Below are positions 50,485-59,106 of a stretch of DNA of 64,000 nucleotides, piece after piece (position 1 is the first letter of the stretch; the number at the start of each line of letters is the position of its first letter). This stretch comes from Gammaproteobacteria bacterium (GTDB taxonomy: Bacteria > Pseudomonadota > Gammaproteobacteria > Pseudomonadales > Azotimanducaceae_A). The position numbers and the translations under genes were made by a program. Under the pieces are notes generated by a model. The model had not been told where the DNA came from and did not search any database. It saw only the letters and a program-made list of their open reading frames with translations. Location of the stretch: assembly GCA_012960755.1 (NCBI GenBank), contig DUAT01000153.1, forward strand, positions 115,805 to 179,804. The letters are read 5' to 3'.

Positions 50485-51711
50485 CTAGAGACTTCTCTGT
50501 AGTGCTTCGGTCGGAATGATCCTGGCGGCAAACCTGGCGGGATAAATAGCAGCGGCGATTGTGAGCAGGGTGACGTAGAAAGGAAATTGGATGAATTGAA
50601 CCCGGTTGAATTCGGTGAGTATGTTGTTGCTTATTGCGATCCCCTCGAATTCAATTTCACCCATTGGGATGCCGTTGACCGCTGTCCAACTGCCAATTCC
50701 GTACCCTAAAAGCATGCCGAAGATGCAGCTTATGATCGCTAACAGCAGGGCCTCACATAAAATAAGCCTGCTCAGGGAAGCAGGTCGGGTACCAATTGCC
50801 TTAATCACTCCAAATTCGTAGATGCGTTCGTAGATGGACATAAACATGGAATTAATGACACCCAGAGATGCCAGCAGGAACAGCACCATGCCGACGATCA
50901 ACGAAGCAAAGCCCGACATCTCAATCATCAGTGCGATCTGCGTATTCAGATCCAGCCAGCCCATGGTTTCCAATTTGGCATCGTTCAACTTTTTGAAGAT
51001 TGCGGTATCAGGGTTTTTGGCTAGCGCCGGATCAACGAATTTTATGGCGAATTCGTGACTCTGATCCTGTGTAAGACCTAATACCTTTCGAGCTTCGTCG
51101 ATGTTAAGAAACACGACATTTTCATCCAGCTCCCGCATGCCAAATTCCAGAATACCGGAAACACGGAATAGCGCCTGGGTCATCTCCCCGGTGAGTACTT
51201 CGGACAGCGTAATAACAATCCGGTCCCCTAATTCGACTTCCAACAACTCCGCCATGGACTGACCCAGTAACAATTCGCCTCTCTTTCCAGTTAGGTACTG
51301 ACCATGTATTAACGCTAGTTTGACCTTGCTGATATGTTGCTCACGGTCTGCGTCAACGCCATAGAACATGCCTCCGGTAACATTGTAGCTGGATGAAATC
51401 ATACCTCCGGAAATCACCCTGGAGGTATAATGATCAACAGCCCGATCCTGTTCGAGTGCCTTTGCCACTTCAGCTGAATTTTCGATAAACAGATCGACAT
51501 CAAAATCCTCACGGTAACCTACGCGATGAACCTGGGCTTCGCCGCTGATCGTGCCAGTCACATTTTCTACCATGAGTGTCAGCATGCCGCGCATCACTGC
51601 GTCTGTCAGGATCAGTGCGGCTAAACTGAATCCTATGAGCATGATTGTCAGCACCGATCGACGGGTGTTACGGAATAAATTGCGAAACGCCAGTTTCATC
51701 GTTAAAGGCAT
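50485..51711 (-). CDS. FtsX-like (MacB/LolC-type) ABC permease, third of the locus
   Basis: This 408-residue permease starts MPLTMKLAFRNLFRNTRRSVLTIMLIGFS, with one N-terminal membrane helix. A periplasmic MacB-PCD domain (about residues 45-270) follows, then an FtsX domain with three membrane helices, including INSMFMSIYERIYEFGVIKAIGTRP. It is clearly related to the two permeases upstream but more divergent. Its ATG comes one base after the stop of the previous gene, so they are probably co-translated. LolC/E and MacB family members move lipoproteins, lipids or drugs from the outer leaflet of the inner membrane. Confidence 0.9.
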   Translation of the reverse strand: MPLTMKLAFRNLFRNTRRSVLTIMLIGFSLAALILTDAVMRGMLTLMVENVTGTISGEAQVHRVGYREDFDVDLFIENSAEVAKALEQDRAVDHYTSRVISGGMISSSYNVTGGMFYGVDADREQHISKVKLALIHGQYLTGKRGELLLGQSMAELLEVELGDRIVITLSEVLTGEMTQALFRVSGILEFGMRELDENVVFLNIDEARKVLGLTQDQSHEFAIKFVDPALAKNPDTAIFKKLNDAKLETMGWLDLNTQIALMIEMSGFASLIVGMVLFLLASLGVINSMFMSIYERIYEFGVIKAIGTRPASLSRLILCEALLLAIISCIFGMLLGYGIGSWTAVNGIPMGEIEFEGIAISNNILTEFNRVQFIQFPFYVTLLTIAAAIYPARFAARIIPTEALQRSL

Positions 51712-51712
51712 T

Positions 51713-52933
51713 TTAGTGGCTCCCCATGGCTTCGGTGGGTAATATTCTTGCGGCTCTCAAACCGGTTGGGATACTGATGAGCAGGGCAAAAATGAATATT
51801 GTTATCGCCGGTAGTGAAAACACGATGAAAGACATTTCGCCTTGCATATGACTCATGGAAATGCCGCCAACATCGAGAGGTTCCGGCAGTTCAAAGCCAA
51901 CAAACGTAAGCCAGCCTGTGACTGGAATAGAAATGACTAAACCAATTGAGATACTGATGATTGAGAGAAGGCTGGTTTCCAGTGTAATGAGCCATGCAAT
52001 GGTTCGTGGTCTTGTGCCGACTGCCTTGAGAACACCAAATTCGCGGGTACGCTCCAGAACTGACATCAATACAGTATTCAGAACGCCAATAAATACGATA
52101 AAGACAATGATGGTCATCATGAAATTGGCTCCCTCCTTATCCGCGATCATTGATTTGTAGAAGGTTGATTCAACGATCTGCCAGGGCTCGACCGTTAGAT
52201 CAGGAATTTGTTCCTGAATTGAGGCTGACATTGATCTGGCTTTGGTGTCGTCCTTCAAGAGAATTGAAACCTCGTGGACCCGACCATACATACCCAGGAA
52301 ATCCTGCGCAGACTTGAGCGGCAGAAAAACAGATCCCTTGTCGTGGGAGTCTTTGTTACCGATGATTGCCGCCACGATGAACAGATCGTTGGCGATGGAA
52401 CCATCTGCGCCCTGGCTGAGCAGGATTATCTCGTCGCCAATGGTGATGTCCAGGTTGTTACTCACTCCGGCTCCAATCATGGCTGAGTGATAACCCTCAG
52501 GACTTACACCGCTATCGAAGTACTCACCCTCAGCAACCTTATCGGCGAGGCGACTGGTCGTTTTCTCTCTCTCAAGGTCAACACCGATCACTTGAACGGG
52601 TGAATTATCGGTTTCTGAATAGGCCAGAGCCGGAGCATGAACCCTGAAAGTATGGCCGTGGATCCTGTCATTCGCATCCAATAGTGCACTGAGTTGCGCA
52701 GGATGATCGATCGTTGTGTAAATCTTCGGTCTTTTCCGGTAGTTGCCCTTGTGTATCTGGATATGTCCGGTATGGTCTTGCGTAAAAAAATTAACAGCGT
52801 TGTTGTAACTGCCTTCCTCCACAGAAATAATCAGAGCATAGAGCACAAACCCACCAGACATACTGAGTACAGTAAGCAGTGAACGCCGTCGCTGGCGGAA
52901 TATATTTCTGAAGGCGAGTTTTAATATCAACAT
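51713..52933 (-). CDS. FtsX-like ABC permease, second of a tandem duplicate pair
   Basis: This 406-residue permease has the same layout: an N-terminal LKLAFRNIFRQRRRSLLT segment with one helix, a MacB-PCD periplasmic domain, and a C-terminal FtsX domain with LNTVLMSVLERTREFGVLKA. It matches the gene directly upstream over its full length, roughly 55-60 percent identical by eye, and both end in AMGSH. Thus the two arose by tandem duplication. Six bases separate them. They could form a LolC/LolE-like heterodimer. Confidence 0.92.
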   Translation of the reverse strand: MLILKLAFRNIFRQRRRSLLTVLSMSGGFVLYALIISVEEGSYNNAVNFFTQDHTGHIQIHKGNYRKRPKIYTTIDHPAQLSALLDANDRIHGHTFRVHAPALAYSETDNSPVQVIGVDLEREKTTSRLADKVAEGEYFDSGVSPEGYHSAMIGAGVSNNLDITIGDEIILLSQGADGSIANDLFIVAAIIGNKDSHDKGSVFLPLKSAQDFLGMYGRVHEVSILLKDDTKARSMSASIQEQIPDLTVEPWQIVESTFYKSMIADKEGANFMMTIIVFIVFIGVLNTVLMSVLERTREFGVLKAVGTRPRTIAWLITLETSLLSIISISIGLVISIPVTGWLTFVGFELPEPLDVGGISMSHMQGEMSFIVFSLPAITIFIFALLISIPTGLRAARILPTEAMGSH

Positions 52934-52939
52934 GATCTG

Positions 52940-54160
52940 TTAGTGGCTTCCCATGGCTGCGGTTGGTGATATCCTCGCAGCTCTTATACCGGGCGGAATG
53001 CTGACGATCAGGGCGAAAATAAGGATTAGAACCATCGGGGCGACAAAAACAAAAGTTGACATTTCACCGGTCATAAAGCTGATTGGAATTCCCCCCAGGT
53101 CCCGGGGCTCTGCCAGTTCAATACCGACGAATGCAAACCAGGCGATCAGCGGTAGCGACAGGATAAACCCCAGGGCAACGCTGAGCAGTGAAAGAATGCA
53201 GGTTTCCAGGGTAATTAATGAAACTATTGAAACAGGTTTGCTGCCGATTGCTTTTAAGACACCGAATTCCCGCGTCCGCTCCATCACTGACATAACGACC
53301 GTGTTCAGAACGCCAATAAAGACAATGAAAATCACAATTCCGAGAGTAAATTGATTGCTGCGCATCTTCGTTTGCATGGACTTAAAGAAGGATTCCTCAA
53401 CAACCTGCCAGGGTGAGACGGTGAGTTCCGGCAGTTTCTTCTGTAGTAAGGTGGCGGTTTGTTGATTCTTGCTGTCATTCTTTACGAGCAGCGCGACCTC
53501 GTGAACTCTGCCGGGCATACTAAGAAACTGCTGCGCCGCAACCAGGGGTAAGAAGACCGTCGTTCTATCTGGCGAAATTCTCGTGCCGACCACGGCGTTG
53601 ACGATATAAATATCGTTGGCGACTGATCCGTCCGCGCCCTGGGAAATCAGTACGAGTTCATCACCTGGACCGGTTTTCAGGGTTTCAGCAACGCCAGCCC
53701 CAATCATAGCCTTGTAATAGCCATTGGCGTCAGGCTTGCTGTCAAAATAGTGTCCCTTTGATATTTTTTGCTCCAGTCGACTCGTTGTTCTTTCCCTTTC
53801 AATATCAACACCGATTACCTGCACTGGTGTATTTCCCGTATCAGAATAGGACAAGGCAGGTGCAAACACCCGCAACGTGTGGCTTGTGATTTCGTCTTCG
53901 GCGTCGAGGGTTCTGCTCAGGTTTTCCGGGTCATCAATAGTCTTATGGACTTTTGGGCGATGAAGATAGTTCTCTTTATGAATTTGGATATGCCCGGTAT
54001 GGTCCAGCGTAAATATGTCTACTGCGTTCTTAAAGCTGCCGTTGGTGAGTGAGATAGACAGGGCACACAGAATGTAGCCACCGGACATGCTGAGAGCGGT
54101 CAATAAGGATCTTCGGCGTTGGCGGAATATATTCCTGAATGCGAGCTTAAGTAACAACAC
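52940..54160 (-). CDS. FtsX-like ABC permease, first of a tandem duplicate pair
   Basis: This 406-residue MacB/LolC-type permease starts with GTG at 54160 as MLLLKLAFRNIFRQRRRSLL. The periplasmic domain contains TLDHTGHIQIHKENY and the same TPVQVIGVDIERERTTSRLE segment as its duplicate, followed by the FtsX domain with LNTVVMSVMERTREFGVLKA. Its ribosome site (GAAGGAC) lies in one arm of a large inverted repeat that fills the gap to the LolA-like gene. That structure could therefore affect its translation. Confidence 0.92.
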   Translation of the reverse strand: MLLLKLAFRNIFRQRRRSLLTALSMSGGYILCALSISLTNGSFKNAVDIFTLDHTGHIQIHKENYLHRPKVHKTIDDPENLSRTLDAEDEITSHTLRVFAPALSYSDTGNTPVQVIGVDIERERTTSRLEQKISKGHYFDSKPDANGYYKAMIGAGVAETLKTGPGDELVLISQGADGSVANDIYIVNAVVGTRISPDRTTVFLPLVAAQQFLSMPGRVHEVALLVKNDSKNQQTATLLQKKLPELTVSPWQVVEESFFKSMQTKMRSNQFTLGIVIFIVFIGVLNTVVMSVMERTREFGVLKAIGSKPVSIVSLITLETCILSLLSVALGFILSLPLIAWFAFVGIELAEPRDLGGIPISFMTGEMSTFVFVAPMVLILIFALIVSIPPGIRAARISPTAAMGSH

Positions 54161-54314
54161 TAGTCGTCCTTCATGGTGAAATTACCATGTTCAGCGAGTC
54201 GGGAAGCGTTCGGCCGCAAGGCGCGTCTCGAAAGGGAATGGCGGCCCCGCCACTGCGCCTTGTCTTGAATCATTTGGGTCGCTCTGAACATGTCAATTTC
54301 ACCATGAAGGACTA
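54161..54314. repeat. 154-base palindromic element between the LolA-like and permease genes
   Basis: The arms at 54161-54197 and 54279-54314 are near-perfect inverted repeats. Both contain CCTTCATGGTGAAATT or its complement, followed by a near-identical CATGTTCAG half. They differ by a few bases and small gaps, and enclose an 81-base GC-rich core with GCGCC/GGCGC pairs. The element fills the whole intergenic space and contributes the ribosome site of the next gene. It resembles a REP/MITE-like unit; whether it moves is unknown. Confidence 0.7.
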
Positions 54315-55103
54315 TTAGAACCGGCTCTTGAGGTTACGCAGTGTGAAAATTGATTCATCTACTTCCGGCGAGTCAAATTCCAACTCATTATAAACAATGA
54401 CTGTCTTGTTGCCTTTTTTGTTGAGGGGAATCATTTCCAGAATGGAAGGTATAAATTTGCCGGAAAAATTCTTCATTTCCCTGAACTCCATTTTTCGAAT
54501 GAGCTTGTCATTGTCGTCATAGAATTTCTGTGAAACCGGTACCATGTGTTCGATATTAATGGTGTATTCAATCTTGCCCCAGACAGTGACGGTTTGTTCC
54601 TTGGGGATCAAGGTTATCTGGTATTCTTCGGCAGTTTCTTTCAGTTCCAGTTCGTATTCATCGGTTAACGTTGTCTGTTTTACCAGGTCGTCGTTAGTGA
54701 AATCACTACCCATCCAGGAACCCATCATCATGGAAGGGGGAATTTTGATCACCTTGTTGATTTTTGGAAAGTAGTTCCACATCTCCATATCCAGTTTCAG
54801 GGTCGCGATGCCCCGATCCTTTTTTGGAGAGAGTATTCGAATAAACGAATTCTCTGTTCCCATTGAACTCGATTCCATTTTCATTGTGCGTTCATATTGG
54901 GGGGTTTTGACGATCATCGTCATGGTCGCGCTGCTGGACTTCCCCTGATAGAGGGCTTCCATTTCGTCGATGATCTTGATGGCACGATCATCCGCCAGGG
55001 CTGTGTTCTGCAGACTGAGTACCAGTATAAAACACATGACAGACTGCAAGCTCATTGCTTGCAGCCTTGGATAGCTGATCAATTGAGTGAACCCGGTTAT
55101 CAT
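54315..55103 (-). CDS. LolA-like outer-membrane lipoprotein-sorting family protein
   Basis: This 262-residue periplasmic protein has a signal peptide ending near LQNTALA (about residue 37) and the features of the LolA-like PF17131 group. These include IIDEMEALYQGKSSSATMTM, LSPKKDRGIATLKLDMEMWN, YFPKINKVIKIPPSMMMGSW followed by MGSDFTNDDLV, and a C-terminal EVDESIFTLRNLKSRF. Members are predicted half-open barrels that carry a hydrophobic ligand. It lies upstream of three LolC-like permeases, so it may act as a periplasmic shuttle for their cargo. It is not LolA itself; the ligand is unknown. Confidence 0.9.
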   Translation of the reverse strand: MITGFTQLISYPRLQAMSLQSVMCFILVLSLQNTALADDRAIKIIDEMEALYQGKSSSATMTMIVKTPQYERTMKMESSSMGTENSFIRILSPKKDRGIATLKLDMEMWNYFPKINKVIKIPPSMMMGSWMGSDFTNDDLVKQTTLTDEYELELKETAEEYQITLIPKEQTVTVWGKIEYTINIEHMVPVSQKFYDDNDKLIRKMEFREMKNFSGKFIPSILEMIPLNKKGNKTVIVYNELEFDSPEVDESIFTLRNLKSRF

Positions 55104-55202
55104 GCAATGTCTCTCTTGTGATGTCTGTCTTGTTTACAATCTGGGAACTTGAGTACTTTCGCTAGGAGGATGACACAAATTCTGTTCTGGTTCACAGTTT
55201 AT

Positions 55203-55580
55203 TCAACGTGTTTCCAGCTTTTGCAGCAGCAGGGCAATCTGCAGTTCGAGCCTTTTCACATCCCGGTGTAACGTATTGTTGTTCAGGGATATCCATAGAA
55301 AGAGATAAATAGTCATTAGACCCATCATGCATATGATGGCCAATGAAGCAAAAGCGATGAGTGCCATCGTGGACTCTTGTTGAAAGAACAGGTAAACCGA
55401 TCCCACCATCATGATGGCTATCGGTATCAGCTTTATTGCCGCCAGAGTTAAGATAGCTTTGTGTTGGCCTTGAAATGTTGAAATGAAACCCTCGATCATC
55501 GACGGATCATCCGTGATCTCAATAGAATCCGTAGTACCCTTTAAGGCGTCTTTAATTATCTTATCCATGTCATTCATCAT
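55203..55580 (-). CDS. small two-helix membrane protein linked to the ECF sigma factor
   Basis: This protein of about 125 residues has an N-terminal cytoplasmic segment (MMNDMDKIIKDALKGTTDS), two hydrophobic helices (ILTLAAIKLIPIAIMMVGSV, and TMALIAFASLAIICMMGLM followed by TIYLFLW), and a charged C-terminal coil RDVKRLELQIALLLQKLE. ATG at 55580 follows AGAGGATC and overlaps the sigma-factor stop by 11 bases. Its place suggests an anti-sigma or membrane-anchor role, but it lacks the ZAS zinc motif of many anti-sigma factors. DUF6768-like proteins have this context; that assignment is tentative. Confidence 0.75.
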   Translation of the reverse strand: MMNDMDKIIKDALKGTTDSIEITDDPSMIEGFISTFQGQHKAILTLAAIKLIPIAIMMVGSVYLFFQQESTMALIAFASLAIICMMGLMTIYLFLWISLNNNTLHRDVKRLELQIALLLQKLETR

Positions 55581-56151
55581 TTTGATCCTCTTGTTGTTGC
55601 AGGGAATTTTTGAACGCCTGCCTTGCATGATGCAGTCTTGATTTAACCGTGCCGTCTGGCACTTCCAGCAGTTCAGATATTTCTGTCAACGCCATATCGT
55701 GTAAGTAGTGAAGCGCCAGCACAGTCCGGTGCGCCTCACTGAGGGATTGAAGTAGGGTGGCGATCTGCTGCTGGTCTTCGAAACCATCCAGGTCGCGACT
55801 TTTTTCCTCCGGGATCGGCTCACAGTTCATCTCCGACTCGCTTCGCTTCTTGCTGAGTCGTAATAAATCTATAGATTTTCGATGCACAATCCTTAGCGCC
55901 CAATATCGAAACCTCGCCGGGTCACGCAGTTTCCGGATGCTGCGAATGATGGCGATCCAGGATTCCTGCACAGCTTCCCTGGCCAGGTCATCATTCCGGT
56001 AAACATTGTTTCGGCACACAATGCTGGCAAATTTTAACAAGGGAAGCTGCCAGTGCTGCACGAGTATTTCCAAAGCCATCAGTTCTCCATCCTGGCATCG
56101 AAGGACCAGGAGTTCGTCATATATCTTGTCTGCTTTTGCTTTGTTGGTCAC
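55570..56151 (-). CDS. ECF-family RNA polymerase sigma factor
   Basis: This 193-residue ECF sigma factor has region 2 around NDDLAREAVQESWIAIIRSI and FRYWALRIVHRKSIDLLRLS, and region 4 with QSLSEAHRTVLALHYLHDM and LTEISELLEVPDGTVKSRLH, including the DNA-contacting helix-turn-helix. It opens the minus-strand locus and overlaps the small membrane-protein gene by 11 bases. It most likely drives the downstream LolA-like/ABC/outer-membrane genes in response to an envelope signal. The start is GTG. Confidence 0.93.
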   Translation of the reverse strand: MTNKAKADKIYDELLVLRCQDGELMALEILVQHWQLPLLKFASIVCRNNVYRNDDLAREAVQESWIAIIRSIRKLRDPARFRYWALRIVHRKSIDLLRLSKKRSESEMNCEPIPEEKSRDLDGFEDQQQIATLLQSLSEAHRTVLALHYLHDMALTEISELLEVPDGTVKSRLHHARQAFKNSLQQQEDQNDE

Positions 56152-56285
56152 TACTAATAAAGACGGTGATGGTTGGCTTGAGGTTCAATACAAGGCAAAA
56201 AAAATTTCGCCCTGGAATCAAGCAGCATCATATAGCGTAAACAAACAAAACGTCACCTAATCAGAGATTTCCGAAGGGGATATTA

Positions 56286-56840
56286 TTGGTTTCCATCTGT
56301 TATCCTGTCACGATGACAGCGACGCGAGAGTTTCCGAAATTTCGATTTGAGGACATTACCCGTGATGACTTTCCCGCGCTCGTTACCTTAAATGATTCCT
56401 GTGTACCCTACGTAAATTCGATTGGTCTGATTGACCTGGAGAACTTCAGTGATCAGGCGCGTTGTTTTTTTAAAGTATGTGATCAGGACGCCAATCTGGC
56501 AGGTTTTGTGATTGCCCTGCGACCAGGGGAGTCATATCAAAGTGTAAACTACCGCTGGTTTGTTGATAAATACGATTCCTTCCTCTACATCGATCGTATT
56601 ATGGTGCATCTGTCTTTTCGGCGAAAAGGGATTGCGACCCTGATTTACGAACGACTGGAGTCAATAGCGCGGGATAGTCTAGTCCCCAGGTTGTGCTGTG
56701 AGGTTAACCTGGTTCCTCCGAACCCTGAGTCACTGCGATTGCATCGGGAAATAGGTTTTGAGTCCGTTGGGACCCAGGCCACTGAGCGAGGCTCGAAAGA
56801 AGTTGTCCTGCTGGTCAAACCACTGAACCTGACCGAATAA
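56286..56840 (+). CDS. GNAT family N-acetyltransferase
   Basis: This 184-residue acetyltransferase of the GNAT fold has FRFEDITRDDFPALVTLN as the first strand-helix, YIDRIMVHLSFRRKGIATLI with the acetyl-CoA-binding R/Q-x-x-G-x-A site, and LRLHREIGFESVGTQ in the last conserved segment. A TTG at 56286 lies six bases after AAGGGG; an ATG at 56313 would remove nine residues. Substrate unknown. It is divergent from the ECF sigma-factor gene. Confidence 0.85.
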   Translation: MVSICYPVTMTATREFPKFRFEDITRDDFPALVTLNDSCVPYVNSIGLIDLENFSDQARCFFKVCDQDANLAGFVIALRPGESYQSVNYRWFVDKYDSFLYIDRIMVHLSFRRKGIATLIYERLESIARDSLVPRLCCEVNLVPPNPESLRLHREIGFESVGTQATERGSKEVVLLVKPLNLTE

Positions 56841-57203
56841 CCCGGTCGTCAGTTTTATCCCAACATTTAAACCCAACGTCAGTATTCTGCATCTAAGTAA
56901 GACAGGCAGGGCAGGAATTCAGGTGATTGTGCGATGGATCGGGAGAAAACAGATGGTTATATTCCTGCAGGGATTGAGCATATGATTATTTATTTCAAGG
57001 TTTGGCTGATATCCGTCACTTAAGTCATTGAAAAATCAGTGTTTGATCCCATCTATTTGATGTAAGACGCGTGTTTACCTGCTGGCGTAAAAAGGGTCAC
57101 ATATTCTTAATTTGAATCTTAGATATTCTAGTTCAGGGAATTATCATTTTTATTGGAATATATAAACTGTAATCAGTCAAGAACAGCTATCGAGGAAGGA
57201 ATC
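56841..57203. other. 363-base AT-rich gap before the small membrane protein
   Basis: No gene is seen on either strand. The last 60 bases before 57204 are very AT-rich (ggaatatataaactgtaat near 57154) and could hold a promoter for the small gene, but I cannot place -35 and -10 elements with confidence. There is no clear terminator after the GNAT gene. Confidence 0.5.
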
Positions 57204-57374
57204 ATGATTTGCCTTGGGGAAGAGACTTCAAGACTCAGGTTATTTAACTGGGTTACCGTACTACTGATCACCAGTTGGGTATTGGTTGTTGCGGTTGTCG
57301 TTGAAACTACTGAAGTAAACTCCATGGAAGGGGAAGTGTCTGCCCAGGTCTTCATCGAAAATTTGCTGAACTAG
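57204..57374 (+). CDS. small single-helix membrane protein, 56 residues
   Basis: A 56-codon frame begins with ATG at 57204, directly after the very good ribosome site GAGGAAGGA. It encodes MICLGEETSRLRLFNWV, one membrane helix at about residues 14-33 (continuing TVLLITSWVLVVAVVV), and a short acidic tail ending FIENLLN. It has no recognisable family. It is convergent with the LysR gene (40 bases). The ribosome site and membrane helix support a real small protein, but codon evidence is too short to be sure. Confidence 0.55.
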   Translation: MICLGEETSRLRLFNWVTVLLITSWVLVVAVVVETTEVNSMEGEVSAQVFIENLLN

Positions 57375-57414
57375 CCGATTTCTGCACTAGCTAAGCTAGT
57401 TCCTGTCCCTGCGG

Positions 57415-58320
57415 TTAGCATCCTCCAATCCGTGAACAGTCTTTTAACTGTTCAGCAAAATAATCGATGAAACACCGAACCTTCGACGGCAGGTGCCGGC
57501 CTGGCGGATATACGGCATAGATGTCCAAAGGACCTGGCTGGTACTCGTCCATTACGCAAACCAGCTCACCAGACGCAATGGCATCGCCTACCAGCCAGCG
57601 TGGCATCCTGGAAATACCGATTCCACATAACAGAGCTGTTCTGAGCGCTTCAGTGTTATTGGTCGTGAGAGAGCCTTCGGCCCGGACGAAGAACGGCTCC
57701 CCCTGGTCCTGGAATTCGGTCTCTCGTCTCGCACCGGCATCGGAATAGGTGACGTAATTGTGTTCCCGTAAATCCCGCGGATGATGGGGTATGCCATTGT
57801 TTTTCAGGTATTCCGGTGAGGCCACAGTCACGATCGGGCTGGCACACAGCTTCTTCGCGATCAAGGTAGAATCAGCCAGAGTGCCCATTCTGAATGCGAC
57901 ATCGACACCTTCTTCCACCAGGTCCACCAATCGGTCGTTGAGCCTTATATCGACATTGATATCCGGGTATTGCCGAAAAAAATCCTTGAGTCTTGGGACA
58001 ATGTGCAGGCGTCCGAATGCGACCACCGTGCTTACCCGGACGAGTCCTTTGGGCAGGGTCTGCAATTGTCCCACAACCTGTTCTGCCTCTTCGACATCTT
58101 GCAGGATGGCGACGCAGCGTTCGTAATAGTCCGTCCCGGTTTCCGTAAGACGTAAGCTACGGGTACTGCGATTTAGCAGCTTGGCCCCCAGCCAGGACTC
58201 CAGTTCCGCAATATTCTTACTGATTGTTGGCTGGGTACTGTTCATCTCTTTGGCGACGTTTGAGAAACTGCCGGTTTCTACCACTCGCACGAACATATTC
58301 ATAGCTGTGAGTCTGTCCAC
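57415..58320 (-). CDS. LysR family transcriptional regulator
   Basis: This 301-residue LysR regulator has an N-terminal winged HTH (DRLTAMNMFVRVVETGSF, then NVAKEMNSTQPTISKNIAE, and LGAKLLNRSTRSLRLTETG) and a LysR substrate domain with GLVRVSTVVAFGRLHIVPRL. The GTG at 58320 is chosen because DRLTAMNMF is the common start of this subgroup; a TTG at 58335 is possible. It is divergent from the peroxiredoxin-like gene across 140 bases, which suggests control of that gene. The effector is unknown. Confidence 0.92.
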   Translation of the reverse strand: MDRLTAMNMFVRVVETGSFSNVAKEMNSTQPTISKNIAELESWLGAKLLNRSTRSLRLTETGTDYYERCVAILQDVEEAEQVVGQLQTLPKGLVRVSTVVAFGRLHIVPRLKDFFRQYPDINVDIRLNDRLVDLVEEGVDVAFRMGTLADSTLIAKKLCASPIVTVASPEYLKNNGIPHHPRDLREHNYVTYSDAGARRETEFQDQGEPFFVRAEGSLTTNNTEALRTALLCGIGISRMPRWLVGDAIASGELVCVMDEYQPGPLDIYAVYPPGRHLPSKVRCFIDYFAEQLKDCSRIGGC

Positions 58321-58460
58321 GGTACCTATTCCCAACGCGAATAAAGCGTATGATTTATTGATCTGTTAACAAAGTGTGATGAATATAATATATTAGTGTC
58401 GGGATTAGAACGGACCACACAGGTAATCCAGGTGGATTGCCGAGGTAATCACTATCATCA

Positions 58461-59102
58461 ATGACTAAACAGTCTTTTCTCGACAAACTGGCAGAACTTC
58501 GAGCCGCTCATTGCGAGGATATGCCGACGCCTGAAATGGCTGTGTTAACTCGTGCTACGGCGACACTCAGACGTAGCGGTATTCTGCAGGATTGCCTGCA
58601 GACGGGTGAAACTGCGCCGGATTTCACCTTTATCGATGCAGATAACGAACATCAACGTCTTTATGGATTATTGAAGACCGGTCCTGTGGTCCTGAATTTT
58701 TTCCGGGGTTTATGGTGTATGTACTGTAAAACTGAGCTCGAAGCCTACACTTTGATTCGAGATGAAATGCAGGCAATGGGGTGCCACTACCTGGCGATTT
58801 CACCACAAAAAACCACCAACGAGGATGTAGCGGATGAACATTATCAGGTCCTGTATGATCGAAACAGCCTGATTGCGAGTAGATTCAAGATTACCTATTC
58901 CCTGGGTATGGATGAGATCAAGTTGTTCCGAAGCTGGGGATTGAAATTGGACGAGGTTAACCAGTCGGAAGATTGGTCATTGCCAATCCCGGCTACCTAT
59001 ATTATTGCGCGAGATAGGACCGTCGCTTATCAGTTTTCAGATGTTGATTTCAGGAGCCGCTGTTGTCCGGACGCACTAGTCGCGGAACTACAGCTTTTGT
59101 AG
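58461..59102 (+). CDS. peroxiredoxin-like (AhpC/TSA) family protein
   Basis: This 213-residue thioredoxin-fold protein has APDFTFIDADNEHQRLYGLL, LNFFRGLWCMYCKTELEAY with a CxxC at the N-terminus of the first helix, and MGCHYLAISPQKTTNE. Members are called peroxiredoxin-like and presumably reduce peroxides through the first Cys. A further Cys pair occurs near the end in SRCCPDAL. It is divergent from a LysR gene, a usual arrangement for redox genes. The actual substrate is not known. Confidence 0.87.
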   Translation: MTKQSFLDKLAELRAAHCEDMPTPEMAVLTRATATLRRSGILQDCLQTGETAPDFTFIDADNEHQRLYGLLKTGPVVLNFFRGLWCMYCKTELEAYTLIRDEMQAMGCHYLAISPQKTTNEDVADEHYQVLYDRNSLIASRFKITYSLGMDEIKLFRSWGLKLDEVNQSEDWSLPIPATYIIARDRTVAYQFSDVDFRSRCCPDALVAELQLL

Positions 59103-59106
59103 GGCG

